Shown one piece after another: positions 1-8,628 of a stretch of DNA of 64,000 nt. Location: positions 30,406-94,405 of the forward strand of contig JAFAYI010000004.1 in the NCBI GenBank assembly GCA_019240475.1, given 5' to 3'. The position numbers and the translations under genes were made by a program. The notes under the pieces were generated by a model, which worked only from the letters and a program-made list of their open reading frames with translations, was not told where the DNA came from and searched no databases. The stretch comes from Acidobacteriaceae bacterium (GTDB lineage: Bacteria > Acidobacteriota > Terriglobia > Bryobacterales > Bryobacteraceae). The stretch's first letter is position 1. Every line of letters starts with the position of its first letter.

Positions 1-57
1 GACGAGCAGGGCAAAGGCAAGATCGAGAAGAAGATCGTCGACGATTTAGACATTTGA
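1..57 (+). CDS. 3' end of an unidentified upstream gene (partial)
   Basis: An open frame enters from the left edge and ends at a TGA (55-57), giving a short charged C-terminal tail, DEQGKGKIEKKIVDDLDI. It overlaps the 3' end of the convergent holA gene by 12 bases. Eighteen residues are too few to name a family. The composition (Lys/Asp/Glu-rich, no stop in frame) fits a real protein end, but chance cannot be excluded. Confidence 0.35.
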   Translation, partial: DEQGKGKIEKKIVDDLDI

Positions 58-1131
58 AGCCGAGGCTGCGGTAAGGGCGAGCACCAGCCCCTCCATCACA
101 AGCCGGTCGTCTTTGTAGCCTTCCCGGAACTTCTTGTCGGTCTGGTAGATGAGCCGGACGGCAGCCGCAAGACGATCCTGCGTGAACACAGCGGCAGTAG
201 AGACGATCTGTTCGGCGCGCTCGCGCCAGATGCGAACGTTTATCCTCGCAAAGAAGGTCTGTGCCTGCTGGGCCGATGTGACACGCGCCTCCTTGGCGGC
301 GAGCGCGAGACGAAATTGCGTATTCAAAAAAGTGAGGGCGAGAGGCATATACTCGCCTTCGCGAAACAAGATGTCGAGCGACTGCAACGCGGCAGCGCGA
401 TCCCCTCGGCCGAGCGCGTTCACCAGGTTGAATATGGTGCTGTGCGAGGCGTTCGGAACCAGGAGCCGGACATCGTCCGAGGTTATGCTCCGGTCCGGCC
501 CGACGAAGAGAGAAAGTTTCTCGATTTCGGCTACGAGGCGGCTGGCATCGCCTGCGACCGCGTCCAGCAATAAAGCCAGTTCAGCGCCCGCCAACTTCAG
601 GCCGTGCTGTTTGACAAGCTGCTGGGCTAGAAATCGGCTCGATTCGGGAGTATAGTGCCGGAACTCGACGGTGGGGAGGTCGGCGTAGAACTTCTGCACG
701 CGCTCAACCTTGGCCCGATCATCGCCCGCGAAGTCATAGCGGCTGCATTCAAAAACCAATACAGTGCCTGGGCTAGGGGATTCAAGATAGACGGCAAGTT
801 CGAATCTGGCGGGTTTCGCGGCGGGATCGCCGGCGTCCGCTGCTTCGGCGAGCCGTCTCGGTAGGGCGAGCTCCGCGCTAGAGACCCAGATAACGCGATC
901 TGTGGCGAACAGGGAGAGTGAGCGGGCATCGTCGAAAACTTCCGACACCGTGGCGTTCTCCAGATCCGTGTGTGTAAAGCCATCGATGCGGAGGTCGCCG
1001 GGCGATATGCGATCGAGCAGCGCATTTTTACAGAGCCGCCGTTGATAGGCTTCCTGTCCGAGGAACAGGTACGCCGGCGCTGGAGGCTGTTTAGCGATCC
1101 GCGCGATGAACTGCTCAGGGGTGAGAGTCAT
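46..1131 (-). CDS. holA: DNA polymerase III delta subunit
   Basis: The delta subunit opens the sliding clamp within the clamp-loader complex. The 361-residue length is normal for HolA. The N-terminus (about residues 18-45) has the family pattern AYLFLGQEAYQRR, where RecA-like delta subunits carry a degenerate nucleotide-binding segment. The middle and C-terminal parts match delta domains II and III: ALLLDAVAGDASRLVAEIEK near residue 190, then the helical collar with FREGEYMPLALTFLNTQFRL. It is the last gene of a minus-strand run, 8 bases after lptE. A lptE-holA pairing is also seen in many proteobacteria. Start ATG at 1131. Confidence 0.9.
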   Translation of the reverse strand: MTLTPEQFIARIAKQPPAPAYLFLGQEAYQRRLCKNALLDRISPGDLRIDGFTHTDLENATVSEVFDDARSLSLFATDRVIWVSSAELALPRRLAEAADAGDPAAKPARFELAVYLESPSPGTVLVFECSRYDFAGDDRAKVERVQKFYADLPTVEFRHYTPESSRFLAQQLVKQHGLKLAGAELALLLDAVAGDASRLVAEIEKLSLFVGPDRSITSDDVRLLVPNASHSTIFNLVNALGRGDRAAALQSLDILFREGEYMPLALTFLNTQFRLALAAKEARVTSAQQAQTFFARINVRIWRERAEQIVSTAAVFTQDRLAAAVRLIYQTDKKFREGYKDDRLVMEGLVLALTAASASNV

Positions 1132-1139
1132 GGAACGGG

Positions 1140-1667
1140 TTAAAAGTTTTCGACAACCGCGCTTACGATGTCGCGCGCGATATCGCGGCTCAGGCGATCG
1201 AAGGCGGGATCGCTTTCATCGAAAAATTGATGCGGATCGACCGGGATTTCATAACTCTGCCGCGCGATCATATTCGGGCGAGAGTAGAGAACCTTTCCGG
1301 TTTTTTGTTCGATCAGGTTAATGGTGAGCGAAACCGTGACCTGAACGCTGGTGGCTTTGCCGGAAGTTGGATCGAACACCGTCGGGAAGGCCGTGACCGT
1401 GTTGACGCTGCCTCTCAAGAGAGCGTCCGCCTGGTTTGGATCGTTAACGATCCGAAAGCGGGTGCGGGCAAGGAACTCGCGGCCCATTTGTTTCGGTAGG
1501 ACATCCACCAATTTATAACGGGTCGTGAAGGTTGTGAATGAAGGGATATAGATGGTTTGAATGCTTTTGGGCACCAAGTCGGCGCGGCCGCTCACGTGAT
1601 ATCCGCAGCAGGAGAGAACAAGGGAAACCACGCCGAGGGCCGGGAGAACGCGAAGTTTCTTGCTCAC
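1140..1667 (-). CDS. lptE: LPS-assembly lipoprotein LptE
   Basis: LptE plugs the LptD barrel in the outer membrane during lipopolysaccharide insertion. The 175-residue product begins with a lipoprotein signal: positive MSKKLR, a hydrophobic stretch, then VLSCCGYHVSG with candidate lipidation at Cys20 or Cys21. A CGYH start after the lipobox is typical of LptE. The body shows the usual pattern of about 170 residues (IYIPSF, then RFRIVNDPNQADALLRGSV). The start codon is GTG and overlaps the upstream stop (GTGA), which indicates translational coupling. Its presence is the clearest sign of an LPS-type outer membrane in this window. Confidence 0.85.
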   Translation of the reverse strand: MSKKLRVLPALGVVSLVLSCCGYHVSGRADLVPKSIQTIYIPSFTTFTTRYKLVDVLPKQMGREFLARTRFRIVNDPNQADALLRGSVNTVTAFPTVFDPTSGKATSVQVTVSLTINLIEQKTGKVLYSRPNMIARQSYEIPVDPHQFFDESDPAFDRLSRDIARDIVSAVVENF

Positions 1668-2692
1668 TGAGATTTTGGGTCCAGTCCTGTAATCAGATCA
1701 GCCGCCGCGTCTGCCCGCAGGCGCAAGTTGTCTCCAACGACCCAGAGCCAGACCGCGCGCCGATTGTTGGAGTCCTGGCGAATGTCTCCGGCGAGCAATC
1801 CGCTCTGGCTTGCGACAGCGACGTTATCGGGCGCTTCCTGATCCTGGCCGCGCACTTCAATCTGAGCGGATGCGAGAGCCTCTCCAACCTCATTCGCGGT
1901 AACCTCGCCATCGAAAGCCACCCAAAGCGAAAGGCCGTAGCCGTGAAATACGGGAGATTGGATAAGCCGCAGGGACGGCATGGGCGGCGCGGCGGCTGCA
2001 TATCGACTTAGCAGAGTGGCGGTATGGCGTTCAATGCGCTGCTCAATGGCGAGGAGCTTTTCAGGAGCTTTTTCCCCGTATTGGGGAAGCATGTTGAAGC
2101 CCAACTGCGCGTCGAATATTTTCTTTTCGAGCGCCTTAAACGCGAGCAGGGCGGTGATCTGCTGATGAAGCTCAGAGGCGCCGCGCTTGCCGCGCTCGCT
2201 CGCGGGCTCGAAGATATTCACTACGGCTTTCTGAACGGTCTTGAAGCGGGCCAGCCGAATAAGAACCAGCGCGAGCGCGGCCGCGGCAGGATGGGCAATG
2301 ACGAAAAGCCAGCCGGGGTGGGACTCCTCGGGGTTGAGCAGAGGCGAGACGATGCGCGCTTCCGGTTGCATCTCGAGGTTCGAGGTGCAATCGATGAGCG
2401 GAAGCCGGCCATCCGCCGCTTTCACCAGGTTGTACGCCTTCATCGCGCCGTCCGGCGAGCCAGCGACGATCAAGGCAGACTGACCTTTCAGCGAAGAAGC
2501 GTCCAGAGCATCGAGATAAACCGCTTCGCCCTCTTGTTCGGCGAAGCTGCCTTCCCCGCTCGAAGCATAAGCCGTTATCACCGTCCCAGTTTTTCGATCC
2601 GAGAGCACTTCTCGCACCTCGCGTCCGAGGAGGGTATCAGCGCCTACGATAGAAACGCCGCGGGAATTCGGGGCGGGAGAAGGTTTAGCCAA
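1664..2692 (-). CDS. Aspartate-semialdehyde dehydrogenase-like protein lacking the catalytic cysteine
   Basis: The protein has the two-domain Asd fold. The N-terminal Rossmann part begins VSIVGADTLLGREVREVL, and the C-terminal dimerisation part includes FEPASERGKRGASELHQQ and PQYGEKAPEKL. Where true Asd enzymes carry a conserved Asn-Cys pair, this protein reads VIAHPAAAALAL, so the nucleophile is missing. It therefore resembles the USG-1 type of Asd relative rather than a lysine/threonine pathway enzyme. I prefer a TTG start at 2692 that overlaps the pssA stop (TTGGCTAA). An upstream ATG at 2755 is possible but would overlap pssA by 71 bases. It sits between pssA and lptE in one run. Its role is unknown. 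Confidence 0.7.
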   Translation of the reverse strand: MAKPSPAPNSRGVSIVGADTLLGREVREVLSDRKTGTVITAYASSGEGSFAEQEGEAVYLDALDASSLKGQSALIVAGSPDGAMKAYNLVKAADGRLPLIDCTSNLEMQPEARIVSPLLNPEESHPGWLFVIAHPAAAALALVLIRLARFKTVQKAVVNIFEPASERGKRGASELHQQITALLAFKALEKKIFDAQLGFNMLPQYGEKAPEKLLAIEQRIERHTATLLSRYAAAAPPMPSLRLIQSPVFHGYGLSLWVAFDGEVTANEVGEALASAQIEVRGQDQEAPDNVAVASQSGLLAGDIRQDSNNRRAVWLWVVGDNLRLRADAAADLITGLDPKSQ

Positions 2693-3545
2693 CGGAGTGC
2701 TCCACTGCGACGGCAGGGGATCGGGATTTCTTATGCCTGCGCACGAACGCCACAATTCGTATCGCGATTCCCGATACGACGTAAGCGGAGGCGGCGGCGA
2801 GAAGCACAGGCTGCGGCCACTCCCAGATAAGAAAGGCGATTCCTCCGATGATCAAAACGATGAGAGGCGTATGCGGCTTTGAGACGGCCACCTGTTTAAA
2901 GCTTGGATAGCGCCACGTGCTAACCATCAGGGCGCCAACAATTCCAACCGCAACGAGCCAAGCCACGGAGCCGCTGAAGGAACGCACGGGCGAATCGTCC
3001 ATGAACACGACCGCGGCAATGAACCCCGCGCCGGCGGGAATGGGCATGCCGACGAAATACTTGCGGTCGGCTCGGCCCTGACTTTTCGGGGGAGGGCTTG
3101 CCTGCACGTTGAAACGCGCAAGCCTAACGGCGCCGCAGAGCAGATAGAAAAATGCGACGAGATAGCCGGCGCGAGAGAGATTGCTTTGCAGATCGCTGCG
3201 GCCGACCGTGAATAACACGCCCCAGACGAAGGCCAGAACGGCGGGCGCGATGCCGAAGGTGATGACATCGGCGAGAGAATCCAGCTCCCGGCCGAAGTCG
3301 CTCGTCGTATTCGTCATGCGAGCGATGCGCCCGTCCAATCCGTCTAGAAAGACGGCCCAGCCGAGAGCCTTGGCGGCAAGGCTGAAATGCGAATTCGAAT
3401 TGTAATCGCCAGCGCCGACCTGTAAGGCGCCTTCGAAGGCTTGTACAATGGCAACGAAGCCGAGGAAGATGTTGCCGCTGGTGAAGAGGGTTGGTAAAGC
3501 ATAGGCTGCGCGACGTGGCGGTTTGCCGGGCGATTGCGGACCCAT
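2685..3545 (-). CDS. pssA: CDP-diacylglycerol--serine O-phosphatidyltransferase
   Basis: This enzyme makes phosphatidylserine from CDP-diacylglycerol and serine in the membrane. The CDP-alcohol phosphotransferase signature is complete: DGLDGRIAR, eight residues, then GRELDSLAD, which supplies all four metal-binding aspartates. Several hydrophobic segments follow (LVAFFYLLCGAVRLARFNV, GFIAAVVFM, LIVLIIGGIAFLIWEW). The open frame extends upstream to 3782 with low-complexity Arg-rich sequence. The ATG at 3545 (MGPQSPGKPPRRAAYALPTL) gives a 286-residue protein of normal length and leaves a 17-base gap after psd, so I chose it. With psd upstream, the pair forms the phosphatidylethanolamine pathway. 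Confidence 0.9.
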   Translation of the reverse strand: MGPQSPGKPPRRAAYALPTLFTSGNIFLGFVAIVQAFEGALQVGAGDYNSNSHFSLAAKALGWAVFLDGLDGRIARMTNTTSDFGRELDSLADVITFGIAPAVLAFVWGVLFTVGRSDLQSNLSRAGYLVAFFYLLCGAVRLARFNVQASPPPKSQGRADRKYFVGMPIPAGAGFIAAVVFMDDSPVRSFSGSVAWLVAVGIVGALMVSTWRYPSFKQVAVSKPHTPLIVLIIGGIAFLIWEWPQPVLLAAASAYVVSGIAIRIVAFVRRHKKSRSPAVAVEHSVG

Positions 3546-3562
3546 AATGCGTTCCTGAAGGG

Positions 3563-4186
3563 TCAGACCGCCTCCTGGGGCGAGCGCGGCGTGGCGAGAA
3601 TACTGGCGCCGGCGGAGACCTTGTCGCCGGTCTTGACCTGGGTGGTCCATTCCGGACCGAAGAGGACGTCTACCCGGGAGCCGAATTTTATGTAGCCGAT
3701 TCGCTCGGCGGGCGCGAGAACGTCGCCTGCGTGCTTGTAGCAGACGATTCGGCGAGCAATCAGGCCCGCAATCTGGCGGCAAACGACTCGCGTTCCGCGG
3801 CCTTCAACAATTAAAGTATTTTGCTCGTTTTCAGCAGAAGCAGCTTCCTGACTTGCGACCAGAAACTTGCCCTTGCTATAGACGACCTCCGTGATCTTGC
3901 CGGGAATGGGCGTACGATTCACGTGGACATTGAAGATGTTCAGGAAGATGCTAATGCGCGTTTCGCCGGAAGGGAGGGCGCAAACAGCAACGACTTTGCC
4001 GTCGGCTGGAGCCACCATGACGTCGGGCGATGGGGCGACGCGATCGGGATCGCGGAAGAAGTAGAGGCAGTATACGGCCAGAATATAGAGCGGAACGCCG
4101 GACCAGGGGTTGACCAAATAAGACAACGCTACTCCGGCCAAGGCTAAGCCGCAAGAATAATAGATTCCGTCGGATACGACCCGCAA
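3563..4186 (-). CDS. psd: Phosphatidylserine decarboxylase (short, archaeal-type proenzyme)
   Basis: Converts phosphatidylserine to phosphatidylethanolamine. At 207 residues it belongs to the short class of Psd. The proenzyme self-cleaves to create a pyruvoyl group; the expected site is Gly169-Ser170 in ERIGYIKFGSRVDVL. Other family motifs are FFRDPDR (43-49), VAPADGKVV (58-66) and IFLNIFNVHVNRTPIPG (80-96). The N-terminus contains two hydrophobic segments (about 7-24 and 30-44) that anchor it to the membrane. It lies 27 bases downstream of the sugar transporter gene and 17 bases upstream of pssA. Confidence 0.92.
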   Translation of the reverse strand: MRVVSDGIYYSCGLALAGVALSYLVNPWSGVPLYILAVYCLYFFRDPDRVAPSPDVMVAPADGKVVAVCALPSGETRISIFLNIFNVHVNRTPIPGKITEVVYSKGKFLVASQEAASAENEQNTLIVEGRGTRVVCRQIAGLIARRIVCYKHAGDVLAPAERIGYIKFGSRVDVLFGPEWTTQVKTGDKVSAGASILATPRSPQEAV

Positions 4187-4213
4187 GTTACCAGTTTCTC
4201 ACGAGCGTGGAGT

Positions 4214-5551
4214 TTACAGCTCGGCAAGTCGAGCCGATGGAGCCGCCGGCTTGGAACCTTTGAACCCGTAAAACGCGATGTACAGATAGCAGAGGACAGG
4301 GAGAACGAACGCGTGGTGGATACCGATGGCGGGATTATCCGCTAAAGTCCCCTGAATTACCGGAAGGATGGCGCCGCCGACAATAGCCGCCACAAGAAGG
4401 CCGGAGCCTTCGCCGGTGCGCGATCCAAGGCCAGCGATTCCGAGCGTGAAGATGCTGGGAAACATGACGGAGTTAAAGAGCCCAACCAGGATGATGGTCC
4501 ACATGGCTACAGAGCCGAACGTAAGCATGGAAAGCACCACGAGCGCACAGGCAGCCAGAGCGACTGCTCCGAGGACAGTTCCGGCGCGAAGTTTCTGCAG
4601 CACGGCCGACCCGATAAAGCGGCCGCACATGGCGAATCCCCAATAGAAAGAGACGTAAAAGGCTGCTGCTTTTTCAGGGATATTTCCAATTTCCGGCTGG
4701 CTGAAGTAATTCACCAGGAAGCTACCGATTGAGACTTCGGCGCCCACATAAAGGAAAATGCCGAGCACGCCAAGCATTAGATGGCGCTGCTTCCAAAGGC
4801 TAATGACGGTTCGTGTATTCGGGTCTTTTTGAGCGGCGGAATCGGGCGCGGTGGAGATGACAGGAAGTTTGAAGAGCGCTATGACGATTGCGAGCGCGAT
4901 CAGGACGCCTGCAATGAGGAGATAGGGAAATTTCACCGAGGAGGCTTCTTCGAGACGATAGGCGTGTAGTGCTGTGGCCGACATCCGATGGATCTCAGAG
5001 GCAGCGTTCGGAGCACTGCGCAGGATGAGGAAAGAGCCGAATAGAGGCGCGACGAAGGTGCCGAGCGAGTTGAAAGCCTGTGTCAGGTTGAGGCGGCTCG
5101 ACGCGGTCTGGGGCGCTCCCAGAATAGACACATACGGATTGGCGGAAACCTGTAAGGCGGTCATGCCGGCGGCGACGATGACTAGCGCTGCCAGAAAAAA
5201 CGAGAACGCCGGAACGCTTGCCGCGGGAACAAACAGCACAGCGCCGACCGCCATGGTGAGAAGACCGGCCACCATGGTGGACTTATAACCGATCCATTCG
5301 ACAATCTTGCCGGCAGGAAAGGCGAAGACGAAATACCCGGAGAAGAAGGCGAACTGCACGAACATGACGGCCGCGTAGTTAAGGTCGAAGATTGCCTTGA
5401 GGTGCGGGATGAGAATGTCATTCAGGCAAGTGACAAAACCCCACATGAAGAAGAGCGTGGTCACCATTGCCATGGCGCTCGTTTTGCTGGTGGTCGCGCC
5501 CTGGGAGGGTGGGACCACGACTGAGGAGCCGCTTAGATTGGTGATCGCCAT
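4214..5551 (-). CDS. Sugar MFS transporter of the FucP/GluP family
   Basis: A 445-residue major facilitator with about twelve hydrophobic segments. The FucP/GluP hallmarks are visible: FFMWGFVTCLNDILIPHLK near residue 33 (fucose/glucose permeases share the pattern FFxWGFxTxLNDxLxPxLK) and GMTALQVSANPYVSILG near 130, with a Gln and Asn typical of the substrate channel. Substrate is probably a hexose such as glucose, galactose or fucose taken up with protons; the exact sugar cannot be read from sequence. It may be the first gene of the minus-strand run, and the 125 bases upstream should hold its promoter. Start ATG at 5551. Confidence 0.85.
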   Translation of the reverse strand: MAITNLSGSSVVVPPSQGATTSKTSAMAMVTTLFFMWGFVTCLNDILIPHLKAIFDLNYAAVMFVQFAFFSGYFVFAFPAGKIVEWIGYKSTMVAGLLTMAVGAVLFVPAASVPAFSFFLAALVIVAAGMTALQVSANPYVSILGAPQTASSRLNLTQAFNSLGTFVAPLFGSFLILRSAPNAASEIHRMSATALHAYRLEEASSVKFPYLLIAGVLIALAIVIALFKLPVISTAPDSAAQKDPNTRTVISLWKQRHLMLGVLGIFLYVGAEVSIGSFLVNYFSQPEIGNIPEKAAAFYVSFYWGFAMCGRFIGSAVLQKLRAGTVLGAVALAACALVVLSMLTFGSVAMWTIILVGLFNSVMFPSIFTLGIAGLGSRTGEGSGLLVAAIVGGAILPVIQGTLADNPAIGIHHAFVLPVLCYLYIAFYGFKGSKPAAPSARLAEL

Positions 5552-5712
5552 ACGTGGGCTTCAGAACTCCTTGCTTCTTGTGGAGATGTTACAGGCGAAG
5601 AAACGTAACAAAAACTGGAGGGACCAGAAGCAACCGGGCAACTAGAAACATTTCTTTAGCGGCGCTGGTCCTCTAAGTGGGAGAAATAACAGCTAGGAGC
5701 GGGAATCGGGCG

Positions 5713-7320
5713 ATGCCGCAGATTGCTGAAATCGAAGAGCTAGTCACACATAAGAGCTTAGGGTTCAAACATTTCGCGCGGAGCCATTGGTTGCTGGCAT
5801 TGACTGCGGCCGTGGCGGCGCTCTTCGTGGTGGAGTGCATCGTTCTGGCGCTCAATTGGCCATTCACCAAACAAGACCTAACTGACGTACTGCAAGAGAG
5901 GTCGGCGAGGTCGGTGACTATCGGCCGGTTCTACCGGACGTACTTCCCACCAGGATGCGTGGCCGAAGACATTCAATTCCTGCATCGTCTGCACAAAGAG
6001 AAGACGCCGCTCATCACGGTGCGGCGATTAGTGATGACGAGCAGTTGGCCGCGCATACTTACGCTTCAGCACAAGCTGACGCTCGTGCGAATTTTTGACA
6101 TGAATGTGACAGTGCCTCCGAGCGAACCCGGCCAGCCTAGTCCGGTGATGCCACTGACTTCCAACGGCAAGGCTGGCGCGTCTGTAGTAATCGACCGCAC
6201 TATCGCGGACGGCGCGGTCTTGAAGTTCCTTTCGAAAGACCCTACGAAAAAGCCATTCACGCTCACCATCGACAAACTGCGGCTTGACGGCTTGGGCAAT
6301 AACGAGCCGATGTTTTATCGCACAATCATTTCCAATGAGACGCCGCCCGGGAAGATCCGGTCGACCGGCGTTTTCGGAACCTGGAATCCGCAAGACCCGG
6401 GAAACACGCCGCTTCACGGCGCCTACAACTTCGACAATGCGAACCTGGCGGCGTTCGGGGGCATTTCCGGGACGCTGCATTCGGCGGGCAGCTTCGAAGG
6501 CACGCTGCGGCGCGTAAACGTATCCGGTAGCGCCGATATTCCTGATTTCAAAGTCAGGGACACGAGCCACACCCGGGAGTTGACGACCGGATTTCAGGCT
6601 GTTGTAGATGGGATTAAAGGCGACACTTACGTGAAGAGTTTGACGGGACACTTCGACAACACAACGGTGGTCTTCAAAGGCTCCGTCGCGGGCCAAGAGG
6701 GGCAATCCGGTAAGCTCGTTTCGTTCGATATGGCCGAAACCAGCGGCCGGATAGAAGACCTGCTGGACCTGTTCATTTCGGCTAAGCTTCCGCCTATGAC
6801 GGGGCGCGTGACCTTCCGCGGGCACGTGGACATTCCGCCGGGGAACGCACAACTGATCGAGCGGATGAGGCTCCAGGGCGAGTTCGGAGTCGGAGCAGGC
6901 AAGTTCACGGACAAAGAGACGGAAGCAGATGTTTCGCGGCTAAGCGAAAGCGCCGAGAAGCACGACAAAGAGCCGGAGAAAGCGGAGACGGTGCTTTCGG
7001 ATTTAAAGGGACAAGCGATTGTGACCAACGGAGTGGCCAAGCTTTCGCACCTGACTTTTACCGTTCCGGGGGCGAAGGCCAACATGGAAGGGACATATAA
7101 TCTCGTCAATTATGATGTCGATCTGCAAGGAGTCCTTGTCACCACGGGCCAGCCGGGGGACGCCACGACGGGCGTCAAGTCGGTGTTGGTGAAAGCCTTA
7201 TCACCCTTCTTCAAGCGCAAGCACGGCGATAAGGTCGTCCCGTTTAAGATCACCGGGAACTACGATAAGCCCGCGATGAATCTGAGCTTGCTCAACAAGA
7301 ATTCGGGCAAGAAGAAGTAG
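5713..7320 (+). CDS. AsmA-like C-terminal-domain membrane-anchored protein
   Basis: A protein of about 535 residues with one N-terminal transmembrane segment (HWLLALTAAVAALFVVECIVLAL) followed by a long periplasmic region. The C-terminal third matches the AsmA/DUF3971-type pattern: GQAIVTNGVAKLSHLTFTVP, GTYNLVNYDVDLQGVL, and a final VPFKITGNYDKPAMNL. AsmA-family proteins are large periplasmic beta-rich proteins implicated in moving phospholipid between membranes; a role here is inferred from the fold only. The frame also allows a GTG start at 5677. I favour ATG 5713, which follows an AGGAG-like stretch. Transcribed away from the envelope run at 46-5551. Confidence 0.7.
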   Translation: MPQIAEIEELVTHKSLGFKHFARSHWLLALTAAVAALFVVECIVLALNWPFTKQDLTDVLQERSARSVTIGRFYRTYFPPGCVAEDIQFLHRLHKEKTPLITVRRLVMTSSWPRILTLQHKLTLVRIFDMNVTVPPSEPGQPSPVMPLTSNGKAGASVVIDRTIADGAVLKFLSKDPTKKPFTLTIDKLRLDGLGNNEPMFYRTIISNETPPGKIRSTGVFGTWNPQDPGNTPLHGAYNFDNANLAAFGGISGTLHSAGSFEGTLRRVNVSGSADIPDFKVRDTSHTRELTTGFQAVVDGIKGDTYVKSLTGHFDNTTVVFKGSVAGQEGQSGKLVSFDMAETSGRIEDLLDLFISAKLPPMTGRVTFRGHVDIPPGNAQLIERMRLQGEFGVGAGKFTDKETEADVSRLSESAEKHDKEPEKAETVLSDLKGQAIVTNGVAKLSHLTFTVPGAKANMEGTYNLVNYDVDLQGVLVTTGQPGDATTGVKSVLVKALSPFFKRKHGDKVVPFKITGNYDKPAMNLSLLNKNSGKKK

Positions 7321-7432
7321 AAAGCGGCCGCCGGTCCGCGGCAAAGTACGGAACTTTCTTGGCAGCGTCCAACGTTTTGCTGGTTAGCACCGTCAAAAGC
7401 GCGAAAAGGAAATCGCGGTGTGAGAGATAGGA

Positions 7433-7978
7433 TTGCCGCTCCCATTCACGGCTAAGCTGTCAGAACATCCAACCGACGCGGAACTCATGGAGGGCTGCAA
7501 GCGCGGGAATCGGCGCGCCTATGAGCTTCTTTATGAGCTGCACGCGGCACGTTTGAAAAGTATCGCGTTTCATCTGGTGGGCAGCCGGGCGGACGCCGAG
7601 GACGCGGTGCACGACGCATTCCTGAAAGTGTACCGGGCGATGGACGGCTTCGCGGGCGAGTCGTCGCTGTCGACCTGGATGTGCCGGATTCTGATTAACT
7701 GCTGTTACGACGTGCTGAGGAAGCGGCAAAGGCAGGCAGAGCAGCCGGTGAAGACGGAAGCAGCAAGCGAGAGCAAGTTGCCGTTGAAGTTGGCGTTGGA
7801 GCGGGCGTTGGAACGATTGAACGAACGGCAGCGCATCGTGTTTCTGCTGTTTGAAGTAGAAGGTTTGAGGCATTCCGAGATTGCCGCTGTTTTGCAGGTA
7901 CCGGAAGGCACGTCGCGGAGCTGGCTGTTCGAGGCGAAGCGGGAGTTGAAGCGCAGCTTGATGGGGAAGAGCGCATGA
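7433..7978 (+). CDS. RNA polymerase ECF-type sigma factor
   Basis: The product has sigma-70 regions 2 and 4 only, so it is an extracytoplasmic-function sigma factor. Region 2 spans roughly residues 25-95 (LYELHAARLKSIAFHLVGS, AEDAVHDAFLKVYRAM, STWMCRILINCCYDVLRKR). Region 4 spans roughly 120-180 (LNERQRIVFLLFEVEGLRHS, then EIAAVLQVPEGTSRSWLFEA). The start may be TTG 7433 (181 residues) or ATG 7487 (163 residues). It overlaps the next gene by four bases (ATGA), a classic sigma/anti-sigma arrangement. Probable targets include its own three-gene operon. Confidence 0.88.
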   Translation: MPLPFTAKLSEHPTDAELMEGCKRGNRRAYELLYELHAARLKSIAFHLVGSRADAEDAVHDAFLKVYRAMDGFAGESSLSTWMCRILINCCYDVLRKRQRQAEQPVKTEAASESKLPLKLALERALERLNERQRIVFLLFEVEGLRHSEIAAVLQVPEGTSRSWLFEAKRELKRSLMGKSA

Positions 7979-8628
7979 GATTCGAGTGTGGCGATCTGGA
8001 TCGGGCGCTGAGCACGCCGGAGTTGATGGCGGAGGCGCGCGAGCATTTGAAAGGTTGCGCGGCGTGCAGGCGGGAATACCGGCTCTGGACGGAGATTTCA
8101 GCGGCTGCCAAGGAATTGCATGAAGAGTGGGAAAGCCCGGAGTTGTGGAGGCGCATTCGGGAATCGATTGACGCCGAGCCAAAGCCGAAGCCCATCTGGT
8201 GGAAGGAATGGAGGACGTGGGCCATTGCGGCCGTAGTGTTGATCGGTGTCGTGGGGTTGGCTGTGATGCGGCCGTGGGGGCGCGCGACCGGGCCCGCGTC
8301 GCCAGAGAGTAGCGCTGTTGAGCTGAATGCGGGAAATCGGGATTTCCTGACAGAGCAGGCGCTCAAGGAAGTGGAGAAGACCGAGAACGCATATCGGCAG
8401 TCGATTGACAAGCTGTCGAAGCTTGCGGAGCCGGAGTTGAGTTCGGCTTCGCCGGTTGCGGTGAACTACAGGGAAAAGCTGGTGATGCTCGATTCGGCGA
8501 TTTCCGAGACCCGGGCGAACTTGGATCAGAACCGATTCAACCTTCGGCTGCAGACCGAGTTGGCAAATCTCTACCAGGAAAAACAACAGACGCTTAGGGA
8601 GCTATTGACGCGTGATCAGAAAAATTGA
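7975..8628 (+). CDS. Anti-sigma factor-like zinc-finger membrane protein
   Basis: A 217-residue single-pass membrane protein. The cytoplasmic N-terminus carries a zinc-binding anti-sigma pattern with His24, Cys28 and Cys31 (EHLKGCAACRREY) plus a nearby Cys5. One transmembrane helix follows (TWAIAAVVLIGVVGLAVM). The C-terminal periplasmic part, from about residue 115 to the end, is charged, helical and likely coiled-coil (LTEQALKEVEKTENAYRQSI). It should hold the upstream sigma factor at the membrane and release it on an envelope signal; that role is inferred from family and position. Start overlaps the sigma stop as ATGA. Confidence 0.8.
   Translation: MRFECGDLDRALSTPELMAEAREHLKGCAACRREYRLWTEISAAAKELHEEWESPELWRRIRESIDAEPKPKPIWWKEWRTWAIAAVVLIGVVGLAVMRPWGRATGPASPESSAVELNAGNRDFLTEQALKEVEKTENAYRQSIDKLSKLAEPELSSASPVAVNYREKLVMLDSAISETRANLDQNRFNLRLQTELANLYQEKQQTLRELLTRDQKN

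Noticed and set aside
3546..3782. Upstream extension of the pssA frame giving 365 residues
   Set aside because: The extra N-terminal sequence is low-complexity and Arg-rich, overlaps the psd gene, and pssA homologues begin near the Met at 3545.
5673..5712. GTG start at 5677 for the AsmA-like gene
   Set aside because: The added residues are not conserved in character and the ATG at 5713 follows a purine-rich ribosome site; kept as an alternative only.
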